Source of the DNA: Colias croceus
Lineage: Eukaryota > Arthropoda > Insecta > Lepidoptera > Pieridae
Direction: 5' to 3'
DNA: 64,000 nt
Assembly (NCBI RefSeq): GCF_905220415.1
Contig: NC_059538.1
Location: 12,400,001 to 12,464,000 of the forward strand
The position numbers and the translations under genes were made by a program. The notes below the pieces were generated by a model. It worked only from the letters and a program-made list of their open reading frames with translations. It did not search any database and had not been told where the DNA came from. Positions 10,101 through 22,391 of the stretch are shown in pieces; position 1 is the first letter of the stretch, and every line of letters starts with the position of its first letter.

Positions 10101-11589
10101 TAATATCATAAGATACATAATAATTAAAAGAAACGTTTTTCACACGTAATGTACTTATTACAAACCCTTAACCCTTTCATAAAGCGCTAAAAAAAACCTC
10201 CATTCACCCGTGAAATTCTCATATGCCTTTTGAAACTAGTACATCGGCCTCCACAACCTTTGGAATGTATTAACGACTGATCAAATGTATGTCAAAAGTA
10301 CGATTTATTATTGCTGAAATGTATGAATAATTGATGTAAAATAAAGTGTATCTTATTATATGTTTGAAAAGTAGATTGGTTGCTTGGTTAATTATTGAGG
10401 GAAAAAGGTTGAATTTAAAGGATTGTTTGATCTATTTTTCAGAGAGATATCATGAAAAAAGTATTGCAATTGATGCAGAACTTTTCGTTAATAAAATATG
10501 AACAATTTATAAGAAAGCTAATAGTAATACGTATGTTATGATTAGGTTCGAAAATCTGTTTGTACTTTCGTTTTAATGGCTTCATTATGGATGAAAGATA
10601 TATAATATGTAGTATATTTTTCAAAAATCAACTCTTAAAGCGTCTAATTAGGGGATTAAAACCTTTTTTGTAAATATAGTAGTAGTAGTAGTAGTAATTA
10701 TTTTATTATATTTTATTTCTATGTGCTGTCCCTAAATTCAGAAATCATCAATATTATATCACCTATTGCTGACCTAGCTTTAGAAATCTTAAAGAAACCT
10801 ACAGTAAAAGGTTGTTTAGATTTTTAAAGACAGAGTAGATGAGTTGCCTAAAGCGAATCTCCGGATTCATTGCCTGCACAGAGTAATGAAAAATGTAACT
10901 ATAGAGTTATTTTAAAATTTTGTCGAGTGTAGCTTATTATTATTTAGTAATTTAACAAAGAAAATATCATGTCTATGTCTGTTAATAACAGTGAATAGTT
11001 GAAAAAGCAATTGCGTAAAGGAATTCCAATCTTAAAACTATTTCATTAAAATTATTCGCATTCTATTTTACTTAGGTATTTATTAAACTTTATATTTTAC
11101 TAGCGATTTGCTCAAGAATTTCACATCGTCACCAACAAGATGCATTTAATTAATAAATATTCTAATGATGATTTTTTAATCGTTTCCAGTAGTTTTGTAC
11201 TGATGAAATCTTACCTCGTATATTCGGTGTATAAAGCAAATAACGCATATCGCTCATTCAGGACCTCAACGTCTGTATTTTTCAACTAGTAAAATAATCA
11301 CTGAATTCAAATTCTAAACTCTACACTTTCTACACAAACTTAACCAAGCCCAGCCCATAGATACTTTCTATCACAGATAATATTATAATACTGTTCGTTC
11401 TATACATTTCTACTCTGTGGAGGTTATCGTCTCGTAGCAAATCATTACTTGTCAGTGTAGCTCACGTCTACGTGATACTATGGCGCGATTTTTACACTTG
11501 TTAACGCGTAATATATATCGTGTGCTGTTATTAATCATTTTCTTTTCTGGATAGGCAGGATTTTTGAGGAGTAGGCTATTTTGTTTTCA
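10101..11589. other. AT-rich intergenic stretch with a (GTA)n run
   Basis: A short GTA trinucleotide microsatellite lies at 10678-10696. No gene or dispersed repeat is otherwise recognised. Confidence 0.5.
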
Positions 11590-11680
11590 AGAGGAGAGGA
11601 GAGGAAGGTTTTAGCACAGGTTTTAGTATATTATAATTTATTCGGTTTTAGACAAAGCGGGCGAAGCCGCGGTAAGCTAG
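11590..11680 (+). mobile_element. Helitron-like 3' fragment, family Hel-H
   Basis: Only the 3' part survives: GAGGAAGGTTTTAGCAC, TTATTCGGTTTTAGACAAAG, hairpin GCGGGCGAAGCCGC and end TAAGCTAG|T. Complete relatives are at 16212 and 28438. Confidence 0.65.
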
Positions 11681-12229
11681 TATAGGTATAAACTATAAAT
11701 TATTCGATTCAAAAAAAATAAACACTACAATATCTTGAAACATCGTTATTACTGTGGTTATTACTATCAGAAAAAACGCAAAGCTGCAATAAATGCCGAA
11801 CTGACTTCTGACAAATTAATAAAATGCCTGACGTTAATAACTTTTATGGAGCCATTAAAAATTTTCCTACTTTGTTTAACTTGACGAGCTCAGTTTCAAG
11901 GTTTTTAACAGATTAATTTCGAGTATATTTTTTATAAGTGCTTCATAGTGTTCATGTTTGGTAGGACGGATTACGACTACATTTCGGGGTATAATTTCAA
12001 GTATATTCTTTGGTGCTGTTGTTGAAAAATTGCAACAATATTAATGATTGCCTTTATTTTAAGTTTTTTTGAACGATATATGAATGGAATTTTAAAGAAG
12101 TTAAAAGTGAGAGAGCTGATCTTTTGAAATAAATTACCACCTCAGTGAAAGCTCTATGTGGCTCTACCAAAATCGGTGTGGTCATTATCTCTGAACACAC
12201 AAAGTTTTAACATTTGTAGTATTAAGTCT
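11681..12229. other. Unassigned spacer
   Basis: AT-rich, with no recognisable feature before the GC-rich X-repeat begins. Confidence 0.45.
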
Positions 12230-13017
12230 CTCTCCATAATACACGGGTATAGCCGTAAGGATGATACCCGGTCCTTTGGAAGGCCTACGTGGGGACACAG
12301 GTCCAACACGCAGAGGCCCTATAGAGAATTTAATGTGTTTTAGGGACACCAGCCGCAGCCTGCCCATGCCTGCACTATAGAGATACAGCCCTGGGCAGTC
12401 CGCGGCCAATGTAGGACTATTGCAGAAAAATGGAAATGAATAAAACTGGGTTATGGAAGGGGGTGTTAGATGGACTGGTATATTGGGTCTATGGGGACTA
12501 TGGACGTCTGCCTTTTCAATATTAAAAATTGAAAATTATGGCAGACGGTGACTCGCCAGTTCGGTCGATGGGCTCCCAAAAAGGTTACCGATAATGGCAA
12601 CAAGGAGGCAACATCAGCTGAACGGCTGGGGGTGTAGAGAGGTGCGGCACCGGTTTCACCATCGCGGGCCCGCGGGCCCGGAGCGGGTTTCCCCGCTATT
12701 ACGCCATTAGACACTTCCACCCCCGAGCATATAGCTCTAGCGGCTCCACTCTGGACGGCCAACAAAGGCAAGCCAGAGGTAGGGGATCCTGAACCTCGTC
12801 ATTGTTCACTCCGAACTGCCACCGGGACAGCCCAGAGGTGAGGACAGGGACCTCCCCCGGGAGCGCTCGGTTCCCGCGGGGTCACTACTCCCCGACACCT
12901 CGCCACAAGGTGCCCTGCGGGGTGACTGACTGCACGGTTGGGATATCTATTGTAGATATGCCAACCGGGGGCGATGGGGTCGTCACATCCCTACGCCTGT
13001 AGTATTAATATTATTAT
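12230..13017 (+). repeat. X-repeat copy 1, GC-rich, unclassified
   Basis: A long GC-rich block homologous to 62812-63365 over its first ~490 bp: CTACGTGGGGACACAGGTCC, CCAACACGCAGAGGCCC, GGGACACCAGCCGCAGCC, CACTATAGAGATACAGCC, CTGGGCAGTCCGCGGCC, then GGCAGACGGTGACTCGCC. A stem (GGGTAT at 12245-12250 with ATACCC at 12264-12269) is conserved in the other copy with a compensatory change. The GC-rich second half (about 12730-13000) is absent from copy 2. It ends in a TATTATT-like run, which suggests a retroelement untranslated region. The overlapping frames in both orientations look like shadows. Family unknown. Confidence 0.6.
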
Positions 13018-13385
13018 GTTACTGTTTTAATATTAATTGTATAACATACTTTAAATTCATGTTTCTTGAGTAAATTATTTCACATTCAGCGAATATAAAA
13101 AGTATTTTTTTTCAGTAGTTCTTTCTGTGTTTAGTTATAATAGTGGTATTACAACGAAACTTGTGGCTGAAGTCAAATTCACAGTGATATCAGTCTGCCC
13201 CATTTGCCTCTTGATTATTTAAGGGCATGCCTGCAGGCACTGTTTGGACAGCTACGAATCCTACAGATATATCTTTATAATATACTAGTTCGTTGTTCTG
13301 ACTTCGTACTTTGTTAAATAAATGCTAATAGGTAGATGTTACAAATTGGTATAAATAATAATATGAACGTGACTAAGATCTCACT
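13018..13385. other. AT-rich spacer
   Basis: Nothing recognised between the X-repeat and the inverted-repeat element. Confidence 0.45.
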
Positions 13386-14227
13386 GTTTTTAGGGTTCCG
13401 TAGCCAAAATGGCAAAAACGGAACCCTTATAGTTTCGTCATGTCCGTCTGTCCGTCTGTCCGTCTGTCCGTCTGTCACAGCCGATTTACTCGGAAACTAT
13501 AAGTACTACAGTGATGAAATTTGATGGGAATATGTGTTGTATGAACCGCTACAAAAATATGACACTAAATAGTAAAAAAAAGAATTGGGGGTGGGGCCCC
13601 CCATACATGTAACTGAGGGATGAAATTTTTTTTTTCGATGTACATACCCGTGTGGGGTATCAATGGAAAGGTCTTTTAAAATGATATAAAGTTTTCTAAA
13701 AAACATTTTTCTTAAAGTGAACGGTTTTTGAGATATCAGCTCTCAAAGTCGTAAAAAGTATGTCCCCCCCCCTCTATTTTTATAACTACGGGGTATAAAA
13801 TTCTAAAAAAAATAGAGGTGATGCATGCTAATTAACTCTTTCAACGATTTTTGGTTTGATCAAAGTATCTCTTATAGTTTTTGAGATAGGTTGATTTAAC
13901 TGTAATTTTGGTTAAGTTATTGTGCTTACACTGAAAACGATGGCTGAACCTTATAAGATAGATCAAAAAATATACTACAGTATTGTACACCTTTAAAAAT
14001 CCGCGATGATATAAAATCTTTATAATGTAGGTACTTTTTACGAGAAATATTAGCTTATTCAAGCAATACGCCATTAATATTAATATTCATACATAAAAGT
14101 ACAAGGCAAAATATCGGGAGAGTTTAGGCTCCATTCACCAGGTGTATAAATTGACATAATAAGTTTATTATATTTGCTGCTACGGAACCCTTTGTGCGCG
14201 AGCCCGACTCGCACTTGGCCGGTTTTT
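13386..14227 (-). mobile_element. GGTTCCGTAGCC-type inverted-repeat element
   Basis: AGGGTTCCGTAGC at 13392 is inverted as GCTACGGAACCCT at 14179-14191. Outside the right repeat is GCGAGCCCGACTCGCACTTG followed by GCCGG and a T run. Read on the minus strand this is ACCGGCCAAGTGCGAGTCGG, the start of a repeat I know as very common in lepidopteran genomes. An internal (CCGTCTGT)4 microsatellite occupies 13441-13480. No transposase motif was seen in the small frames. The superfamily is not assigned. Confidence 0.7.
13441..13480. repeat. (CCGTCTGT)n microsatellite
   Basis: Tandem TCCGTCTGTCCGTCTG units inside the inverted-repeat element, analogous to the CTGT runs carried by the Helitron-like families. 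Confidence 0.8.
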
Positions 14228-14797
14228 TCTCTGCATGCAACTGTTTTTATTAAATTAATTTTAATGAAATATTATACAATAAAAGCGATAGGTTGTCATT
14301 AAAAAATGGCCATAATTTTTTTTATACAAAAAGATGGATGGATCTTTTACGATCAAAATTAAATTGATCATCTCTATTCTCTAATTAATTACTCTCCTTA
14401 ATATACATAGAGGCAAAAATGTCAATTTTAAAGCAGAATTGATTACTCCTTAAATATTTAAAGGTGTACATTTAAATTTTAAACACTCGTTTTGATTAAA
14501 TCATATTATGCAGTATAAAATTCATAGAAACAATTCAAATATACCTAACAAATCTAGGGGCTTTCCTAATAAGTACCTAAAACCCTTTTGCAATGAAATT
14601 CGTGCAATGTAGCAATAAAATAAACGTACTAAATTATTATTACGTGTAACCAATAATTACTAATACTATTTATATTTTCCATAGTTTTATAAAAAAGTAT
14701 AAATAATGAAACCTGTACCACGAGCTATGCAGTACATTTTGTTATAATCGGAATTTAACAAGTCAAGCTATGTATTGTCATAGAATATAAGATATTA
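14228..14797. other. AT-rich spacer
   Basis: No gene or shared repeat seen. Confidence 0.45.
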
Positions 14798-14976
14798 CTA
14801 GCTTACCGCCCGCGGCTTCGCCCGCTTTCTCTAAAACGATTTGAGATTTAAACTATCCTATCTCTCAAGTTGGATCGAACTGCACATGGTGTGCGAATTT
14901 TATTATAATCGGTTAAGTGGTTTAGGAGTCCATTGAGGACAAACATTGTGACACGAGATTTATATATATTAAGATT
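14798..14976 (-). mobile_element. Helitron-like element, family Hel-D (complete)
   Basis: On the minus strand: A|TCTTAATATATATAAATC at the 5' end, body CGTGTCACAATGTTTGTCC and CACCATGTGCAGTTCGATCC, hairpin GCGGGCGAAGCCGCGGGC and 3' TAAGCTAG|T. By eye it is identical to the inverted copy at 34323-34502 except for a small indel in the AT run near the 5' end, so both are recent. Confidence 0.85.
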
Positions 14977-16211
14977 ATGTATTTTATGTTTAGTATCAAG
15001 AAAGTTCTTGACGCATGCACTTGAGCTTTTATTTTACAAGTGCTCATACAAAACACGTTGAAAGAAAATTAAGGAAAAAATTATGGAAAATTACCTCATA
15101 CTACTAAATAAATATTATTTACGTAGGTATAATATAATTACGTAGGTAAATATATATTTATTTATTGAATTAAATATTTAGTAATAGTACTAAAACGATA
15201 ATGAATAAAACACGTGTAACGCATACTACGCAGAAATAACTCACACAATAAAAACACGCTCTTAATTACATAAGTACCAAACAAGTTAAGCGCGAGCCAA
15301 TTCGATCAACAATTTTCATTTATCGTCAGTCTAACAAGATTACTGTCCAGCCCTGTTAGCCCTGTCCACGCTATTTTATAGCAATAATACTTCCAGTGTG
15401 CAAATGTGACAGCGCTATATAAGTCGTCTCGTCATCTTTCTTCCACACTGGAAATACTGCTATAAGAGCATGGTTATTGGGTACAGTTAATACGTGTCCG
15501 TTTTCAATTAAATTGGAAAGTAATAAAAATCTAATTGCGACATCGAGCCGCAATGCGTTAAAATGAAATGAGGGATAGGCGGGGCAACGTCCTAACCAGG
15601 AGTTTATTACAGAGAGCCGCTAGCAGAGGATCGGCCATTTTTTACAGCGATACCGTTTTTTCTTTACCCTAATTTGAGTCATTCTTTACGAAACGTTAGA
15701 TTAGCTTTGAGTAATCGATACGCGCATTAGCTTTATTGTGGGGTACGAATTTGTGTAACAAATTCTGTGTTCAGTTACGCTAGAGTACTTTATGTTACTG
15801 ATATGTACGAACCATTGAATATGTGCGTTTGACATTTTTATTTTGTTTACTTTTACAGGATTTTACATACATAAAATGTTCCATCTAAAAATCTCTCTTT
15901 CGCTTCTTATATTGTATGTAATAAATAATCTCAAAAACTACTCCTGGATCTATTTTAAAAATACTTTCTCCATCAGAAAGCCAGCTAAGTATTTTACGGC
16001 AAGCAGTTAGTTAATTTTACGATCAAAACGTTTGGAGTCATATTTAGTACGGTATCACGCTCAGTCTAACGTTACCGAGAAGAAACTGTATCATTAAAAT
16101 AATATAATATTGTGATAATCTTTTCATTGTCATCCCCACCAGTATATACTTTCTAGCCTCCAATGAGAGTTCTGTTCATCTCAATTCAACACACGAACCC
16201 AGAACGACAAA
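14977..16211. other. Intergenic stretch, no gene assigned
   Basis: A 60-codon minus frame at 15371-15553 opens with TTG and has no family signature. A somewhat less AT-rich patch at 15300-15780 (GGCGGGGCAACGTCC, GAGCCGCTAGCAGAGG) has no repeat relatives in the window and stays unexplained. Confidence 0.45.
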
Positions 16212-16392
16212 TCACTACATAGAATAAAAAAGTCGCTTTCTCTGTCTCTATGTCCCTATGTATGCTTAAATCTTTAAAACTACGCAACGGATTTTGATAC
16301 GGTTTTTTTTAATAGGTAAAATGGTTTTCGAGGAAGATTTTAGTATATAATTTATTAGGTTTTAGACGCCGAAGCCGCAGGCGGAAAGCTAG
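16212..16392 (+). mobile_element. Helitron-like element, family Hel-H
   Basis: A|TCACTACATAGAATAAAAAA at the 5' end, then GCTTTCTCTGTC, CTTAAATCTTTAAAACTACG, CAACGGATTTTGAT and the end GAAGCCGCAGGCGGAAAGCTAG|T (read as two blocks). The left half of the 3' hairpin is eroded. Relatives are at 22392, 28438 and 56109. Confidence 0.78.
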
Positions 16393-17004
16393 TGTTACAT
16401 ATTTTGCACGTTCCTACCTATATATTAATGTAAAACCTAAGATCTGGATATAATTTTGGATCTCAAAAACACATCCATTGCTTACCTCCGCGCAAAATAA
16501 ACTCCGAATATAAATAAAATGTAACAGACGACCAAAACACGGAACGTTTACTCAACAAAAGGACGAGTGAAAAAATAACTCAAAGCTGGAAATTAAAAAG
16601 TTAGTATTCATGAACGTCGCTTTTAACTGGACGAGGAAACTCTTTGACGAGACCGCCCAGTCTTTTCGATGTCCGAATTAACTGACCGGTAAAAATTTGG
16701 CTAGAGATGTAAATTACACAGTGAAACGTTGGTTAAATAGTTTTGGATGTGTTGTTTTTAACCGCTTGTAATGTAAATGATAGTCCCCTAATTACTGGCC
16801 TTTAAGTAGTTTAGTTAAAGGGATGTAGTACTAGTTAAAAAGTAAATAATTCGGTTGATTTGGCTGTATTTCAGTAAAAATTCATGAATTAATCAACTTT
16901 TTAAGTAACAATAGAATTCAATATAATAAAGTACTCTATTTGAATTTATTTTAACAAATCATATTCAAATAATATGTTTATTATACATCCACCTAACAAT
17001 ATTG
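16393..17004. other. AT-rich spacer
   Basis: No feature recognised. Confidence 0.45.
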
Positions 17005-17176
17005 TTAAGCTATTGCATAGCTTCTATCGCGGGCCTTGAGCGCGGGGACCGAATCGAGAAATTCCGTAACGAAAAAACCTCACGCTCTCCACTCCGACGG
17101 GCGGAGGTGTGGCTTGAAGGCACAGCATGCAATAGCTTTACCGTGGCAGTCCCCGAGTGCCACACGTCGTTTTTTT
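17005..17176 (+). repeat. SR170 structured repeat, copy 2
   Basis: A near-consensus copy: TTAAGCTATTGCATAGC, GACCGAATCGAGAAATTCCG, GACGGGCGGAGGTGTGG and an end of GCCACACGTCG plus seven T. Small overlapping frames here (62-78 codons) are by-products of its GC-rich sequence. The right flank continues ATTTATTTTC, and no target duplication is visible. Confidence 0.78.
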
Positions 17177-17397
17177 ATTTATTTTCAATCATTCAATCTA
17201 ATAACCACATTAATAATATCACAGTAGTTAGATCATAATATAATATTATCTAACTATTATTACTAACATTTATTCTATAACCCTTTACTACAAGCTGTTA
17301 ATTCACAATGTGATTCTCAACAACGCTGAAAATCAAACAGAACATAGTTGATTAAACAGACTATTAGTTACCTACTCCAGCTTAAAAAAAGAGAGAC

Positions 17398-17515
17398 GTG
17401 TCAGAAGTGAAACTTCTTTGGCAAGATTCAAACGTGACGAGACGTGACGAGACGTGACGCTATTGTCATGACGAAACATACAAATTTTACTCTCAACGCC
17501 TGAAGAAATTTCACT
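17398..17515 (+). mobile_element. MITE-GTG copy with internal tandem repeat
   Basis: Left inverted repeat GTGTCAGAAGTGAAACTTC and right repeat GAAGAAATTTCACTG, with a CTCAACGCCTGAAG block before it. Inside, ACGTGACGAG is repeated three times (17432-17458), which other copies lack. Confidence 0.7.
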
Positions 17516-17577
17516 GCAAAAAAAACAACAATACACAAAACAATTACATAAAACTGCTGAATTCGGATCAAGCGCAT

Positions 17578-17741
17578 ATCCACTCCTGTTCGTCATAGCG
17601 TGATGATATAATATAATAACTTATATAATATAATAACTTATACATCTAACGCCGAAAAATTTTTTGAAATTGGACCAGTAGTTCCCGAGATTAGCGCGTT
17701 CAAACAAATAAAGAAACTCTTCAGCTTTATAATATTAGTAT
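17578..17741 (-). mobile_element. Helitron-like element, family Hel-A (3' end lost)
   Basis: A minus-strand copy with CTTCAGCTTTATAATATTAG at its 5' side and CCACTCCTGTTCGTCATAGC toward the 3' side. The hairpin and CTAG terminus are missing. It contains a duplicated AATAATAACTTATA segment. Confidence 0.68.
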
Positions 17742-17851
17742 TGTGTGACATTATCAATTCATTCTGTATGAAGCATTACAATCTTTTGTTATCGGCTTTT
17801 TATTGGTGGCTCAATTTATTCCGTCGCTGTATAATTGTATTTTAGATTGTA

Positions 17852-18037
17852 CTAGCTGTGCCGCGCGGTTTCACCCGCATTGCTCCACTTCTGTTGGTCT
17901 TAGTGTGATAATATATAACCTATAGCCTTCCTCGATATCTATCTAACACCGAAATAATTTTTCAAATCGGACCAGTAGTTCCTGAGATTAGCGCGTTCAG
18001 ACAAACAAACTCTTCAGCTTTATAATATTAGTAAAGA
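17852..18037 (-). mobile_element. Helitron-like element, family Hel-A (complete)
   Basis: A complete minus-strand copy between T and A flanks: plus-strand ACTAGCTGTGCCGCGCGG at one end and AATATTAGTAAAGA|T at the other. The GCGGTTTCACCCGC hairpin is intact. Confidence 0.82.
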
Positions 18038-18420
18038 TTAAAACTTATCTGTGATATTTTTTCATATTATACTAATATGCAATAAGCATCTTGTTTTGAA
18101 TTTAATGTGTTTTTTATTTTTAATCCTGACCACGCTAACCATACGCCAATTAAACATTTCTGAAACAGTACCAACGAAGTAGTATTAAATTAAACTAATT
18201 TTAATAAAACTGACGTGAAAAAGTACATAGTAGAACAAAATTTTCCTCCTTCCATTTATAAACGTACAGTTTTAAAAATTGTCATACTTTGCACAAAGTT
18301 TTATTTTGCTGTATTTTCCTGATTTTTCTTCAAATATTACCTACACATTTTGTATCATATTTTATATTCATACCCTATTGTTGTTTCTTTTAATTGTCAA
18401 TTAATTTAAAACTATCATCA

Positions 18421-18541
18421 TCTATACATATATAATAAATCTGTAGAAGGGTCAATTCTGTACATTGAAAATATTGAAAAAATAAATAGCAGGGGGTGTT
18501 ACTGGATCGATACCAAACCCAAATATGTGATTAAAAAAATT

Positions 18542-18586
<45 letters not shown>

Positions 18587-18909
18587 ATGTGAAGGCATCA
18601 CGTGAAAACTAGCGGTTCGATTTCGATGAAACTTGGTATAATTATACCTTATTATCCTGGGCGTAAAATAGAATACTTTTTATCCTGGAAAAATACGTAG
18701 AAAAAAATTAATCTTAATTTTTCAGTTTTATCCATAGACGTTGTTCCGTAGAACCGCGAACACACGTTGCGTATTATTATAGGCCTAGCCGTATTTGGGA
18801 ATTGGGTCCAATAGATATTTATAAGATTGACAGAGGTACTCAAAATGGAGAAATAACCATCCACGTGAAGACCGACATCCGCGCGGACGGAGTCGCGGGC
18901 GGAAGCTAG
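18421..18909 (+). mobile_element. Helitron-like element, family Hel-G (complete)
   Basis: A 489-bp copy with A|TCTATACATATATAATAAA, GTAGAAGGGTCAATTCTG, a CTGT run (18543-18586), then ACGTTGCGTATTATTATAGG and the end CGGAGTCGCGGGCGGAAGCTAG|T (read as two blocks). The second copy at 61577-62291 is interrupted by a nested Hel-C. Confidence 0.82.
18543..18586. repeat. (CTGT)n microsatellite inside Hel-G
   Basis: About eleven CTGT units. The paralogous run at 61713-61746 is shorter, so the array changed length after the two copies separated. Confidence 0.85.
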
Positions 18910-19671
18910 TAATATATAAAGATAAATAGCACTATCTGATATCACTAACAAAAAATAACCTGTGTTCTCATGAAAATGTAAATACTACAACAAAGTAATT
19001 ATTTTAAAAACCTCTTACAACAATATACTATAATCCACTCCCAGGAAAAGTAGATTATATTATGACCACGACTGTCTAGATTTCATCAATGCTATGCCAT
19101 TACTGGATGAAAAGTGATTAAGCCCAGTCGAATGGAATACCCTTGTCGCCTAGATCTTCGTAATTTTAATACTATTTTTAAAACACGGGCAAGAAAGGTT
19201 TTACTTGTATTTACAAAGAGTTTCAGGAATATAAAGGTATTTTATGTTTCCGTTTCTTACAGTTTCTTAGTATTTGATAGTAAAATTAGATTGACGGTGA
19301 AGGAGTAAAACTGTTTATTTTTGGAACATTTCTCGTTATTTGAAATAGATAGAAGAAAATAAAACGAAATATCAGTATATTAAAAGCATTGTAAAGGGTA
19401 TCGTATAGATTATCAAAACTTTTCATGTGTGGTTATCTGATTTTCACTGTCTCTTCATGTATATGACTCGAACAGCAATGCAAACAGTATTATTTTAATT
19501 TTATGTAAATCATTATAATAATTTTATTAATGTTTTAGAACCATAAAAAATAATAACAACAGTTTATTCTTCACCGCTATCTTTAATTTAATATGTTCAT
19601 ATCAACGTATCTAACTTGTTTCAGGTCCCTTTTTTAACACGTCTCTATACATTACCACCCATAAGAGAGAC
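18910..19671. other. AT-rich spacer
   Basis: Only small frames without motif, for example 64 codons at 19114-19308. Nothing recognised. Confidence 0.45.
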
Positions 19672-19728
19672 GTGTCAGAAGTGAAACTTCTTTGGCAAGA
19701 TTCATATATATCAAAATCGTCGCCTTAG
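19672..19728 (+). mobile_element. MITE-GTG left-end fragment
   Basis: GTGTCAGAAGTGAAACTTC, then TTTGGCAAGATTC and ATCAAAATCGTCGCCTTAG. The right half is absent. The bases before it (AAGAGAGAC) are the same as before 17398, so the true element may start a few bases further left. Confidence 0.65.
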
Positions 19729-20415
19729 TAAATAGCACAACTAAATAATATGTAGTAATTAATAATATCAAATCTATTTTATTTTTTTACTTTTGCGTTT
19801 TCGAAGTCGGTTGTGTCCCACGTCTTTAACACTATTCCAAACATTTCATCCTATAATTATAAACAAACTGCACTTAATCAACATTAGTTTTTACCACAAT
19901 CGCGATCAGAAGATAGCGCACGACCATTTGTTTCTCGCAGCAAAAACTTTCGCAACGCTCATTTAGTAGGTACTAGCGGACAGTGACGGATCGCCGGTTC
20001 GATTCTAAGCCGAGTTTTTCTGTAACTGCTGTAGCTGGAACGTATGTTAACTTTATCTAGCTTGAATAAATAGCGTTAGAAATATTGCAGGTGAATGTTT
20101 TTGAAGCGCTTTTTTGGATGTGAAATTCAATGAAAAGTATTTTATTAACGAACTATAATAGTGGTATTTAATAAAGACTCCTTTCATAATGAATTCTAGA
20201 GGCATTTAATAAAAATTATTTTGGTAAGTAAATCTTGATATTTATAGTATCAACTATCAACAAAGAAAAGCAGCCAAGAAACTATGTAGTTACTTCTTTC
20301 AAATTAGTATTTACAACAATATTGTTCTAGTTTACTTTTATTTTACTTTTTTCATGTCCTGTTTTTCTTTTAGAGCAAAAATTACCCTTCTATTTTTATT
20401 TCCATTTATAAACTA
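19729..20415. other. AT-rich spacer
   Basis: GCCGGTTCGATTC near 19995 resembles a tRNA B box, but no matching A box or SINE body was seen around it. Otherwise featureless. Confidence 0.4.
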
Positions 20416-20625
20416 CTAGGTACCTTTCCGCCCACGGCTTTGCCCGCTTTATCAAAGAAAAACCCGCATAGTTCCCGTGCAATTTCTGGGATAAAACCTA
20501 TCATATGTGTTAATCCAAGTTGCCCTCTATATGTGTGCTAAATTTCATTGCAATCGGTTCACAAACATACACACACATACACACATCCATCCTCACAAAC
20601 TTTCGCATTTATAATATTAGTAGAA
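20416..20625 (-). mobile_element. Helitron-like element, family Hel-C
   Basis: Minus strand: 5' ATAATATTATAAATGCGAAAG-type start (blocks ATAATATTAG and TTTCGCATTT on plus), body GCATAGTTCCCGTGC and CAATCGGTTCAC, 3' end GGGCGGAAAGGTACCTAG. The last bases differ from the usual GGAAAGCTAG by an inserted GTAC. Confidence 0.72.
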
Positions 20626-20924
20626 AGTAGGATAGGAATTAGGATTAAGTAGGCACTCCAAATTAAAATATTATACACGTAGTTCTTACATTTAAAATAA
20701 TATTTTCGTAGATCAAGAATATTTTAATACAATATGACAATAAAAATTAAAACACTATCGGAATCCTATAGAATTTGTGTAAGTCACCCATCGATAAAGT
20801 AACCGTTCATTAATTCCCTTAACTAGATCGTTATCCGAGAAACTATAGCTGTGAGGGTGTTAACATTGTAAATCGTTATTGTTAGTGTATTTAAAAAGTA
20901 ATGTAACATTACTTAAGATGTAAA

Positions 20925-21110
20925 TCTATACTAATATTATAAAGCTAAAGAGTTTGTTTGTTTGTTTGAACGCGCTAATCTTAGGAACTACTGGTCCGAT
21001 TTGAAAAATTATTTCCAGCCCATTTGTCGAGGAAGATTATATGCTATATATCATCACGTTAAGACCAACAGGAGCGGAGCAATGCGGGTAAAACCGCAGG
21101 GCACAGCTAG
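20925..21110 (+). mobile_element. Helitron-like element, family Hel-A (complete)
   Basis: A 186-bp copy between A and T: TCTATACTAATATTATAAAG, then GAACGCGCTAATCTTAGGAA, then hairpin GCGGGTAAAACCGC and end GGGCACAGCTAG. This is one of the best Hel-A copies in the window. Confidence 0.85.
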
Positions 21111-22391
21111 TAAATAATATTTCTATTACAGAACGTATATGCCCTTTTTTGATGCTAAAAAATGTTCAGGAATACCACAATGTGTTGGAATAATGATTAG
21201 AATTATCAGTGAATTTTAAGCCGATTAAATAAAGTAGGTAGGAGGTTCTCAATTTGACTGCATTTTTTTATTCAATGGACTGTCAAAGACATCTATAAAA
21301 GTTTAAGGCTATGTCAATTGCACTTAATTTTAATTCAACTTATTTCAAACGTACACAATGCTGAAGATCGTAGCAGGGCAAAGAACGTATATATTTATAA
21401 ATGCTTTATTTCATACCAAATAAAATAACAGGGAAGAAAGCAGCACATAGGAAAATTTTAAAAAGGCGCTCTTATCACTTACAAGTGATTTCTTCCAGAC
21501 GACCTGTGATATTGGAAAATGCTGGAAGACTTTATTAGAGGTGTGAAAAAGAGCACTTTATTTTTAAAATATAATGTATATTTTAATCAATACAACAACT
21601 AATTATATACGCCATGTCACAGTCTCTCAGTGAGCTAATAAGATGATAATTTTGCCGCGGCACGCGTCTCACTGCTTGCTTGCATTAGAAGTGGTAATCA
21701 CGTAGCTACGTCATTAGATACCTTTGAAGTGTGCAATGATATGAACTAATTAAATGTGTTATTTACAGTTTTTTGTGTTATTTAAAGTCCATAGGTTCAT
21801 AGGTTCACAGTTGAAGCCGGTTGTGCCCGCGATAAAAACAAAAAATACCTATACGAATTACGAACTATCACTCTAGAGTCTAGACAACTGGCAGACAGGT
21901 TAAAGAATATAATCCGCTGTTCAATCTAATGGCTGGATGAGAATTTTCATCGTTAGTCGTCGGCGCATTTAGTAGTGTGACCGAAACATTAGCAAAACTT
22001 CATAAGCTTATATCAATTATTAGTATCGATAGCGCATTGTATTCTTAGCGTTAATAGCCATTTGTCTAGAGGCCCAGGAATAGTGTCTACTGGTAATGTG
22101 AGCAACTGTAGTGTTATGTTGAGTTCATAAAAATAATAAAACACTAAAATTACCACTCTTAGTAATGATCTACCTTATAATAAAAAATTATAATGACTTC
22201 TACTATATAAAGAAATTTTAAGAAACCCCTAATTACACTACCTACTTTAGTTTTAATAGGTAATTATGCTTATTTCTAATTTAAATATAATTTTTGCTGA
22301 TAATTTGGCTTTTTACTCTTGTAAGAATTTTCAATATTTTAAACCTTTACAATAATTATCAACATACTTAACGACATTTTCTTATACACTA
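21111..22391. other. Intergenic, one short shared motif
   Basis: GGAGGTTCTCAATTTGACTG at 21241-21260 matches the inverse of 1034-1055. No gene is recognised. A slightly CpG-richer patch at 21650-21700 (GCCGCGGCACGCGTC) has no relatives here. Confidence 0.42.

Noticed and set aside
12185..12409. Minus-strand frame conserved between X-repeat copies (RLRLVS...PLRVG...PSK)
   Set aside because: The similarity to 62716-62946 follows from nucleotide homology of the two repeats, with indels and amino-acid changes not biased to silent sites. The plus strand gives an equally similar peptide.
15371..15553. 60-codon minus frame as a small gene
   Set aside because: The first codon is TTG, there is no upstream signal, and no known domain could be recognised.
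19980..20030. SINE remnant around GCCGGTTCGATTC
   Set aside because: Only a B-box-like string is present, with no A box, body or flanking repeats.
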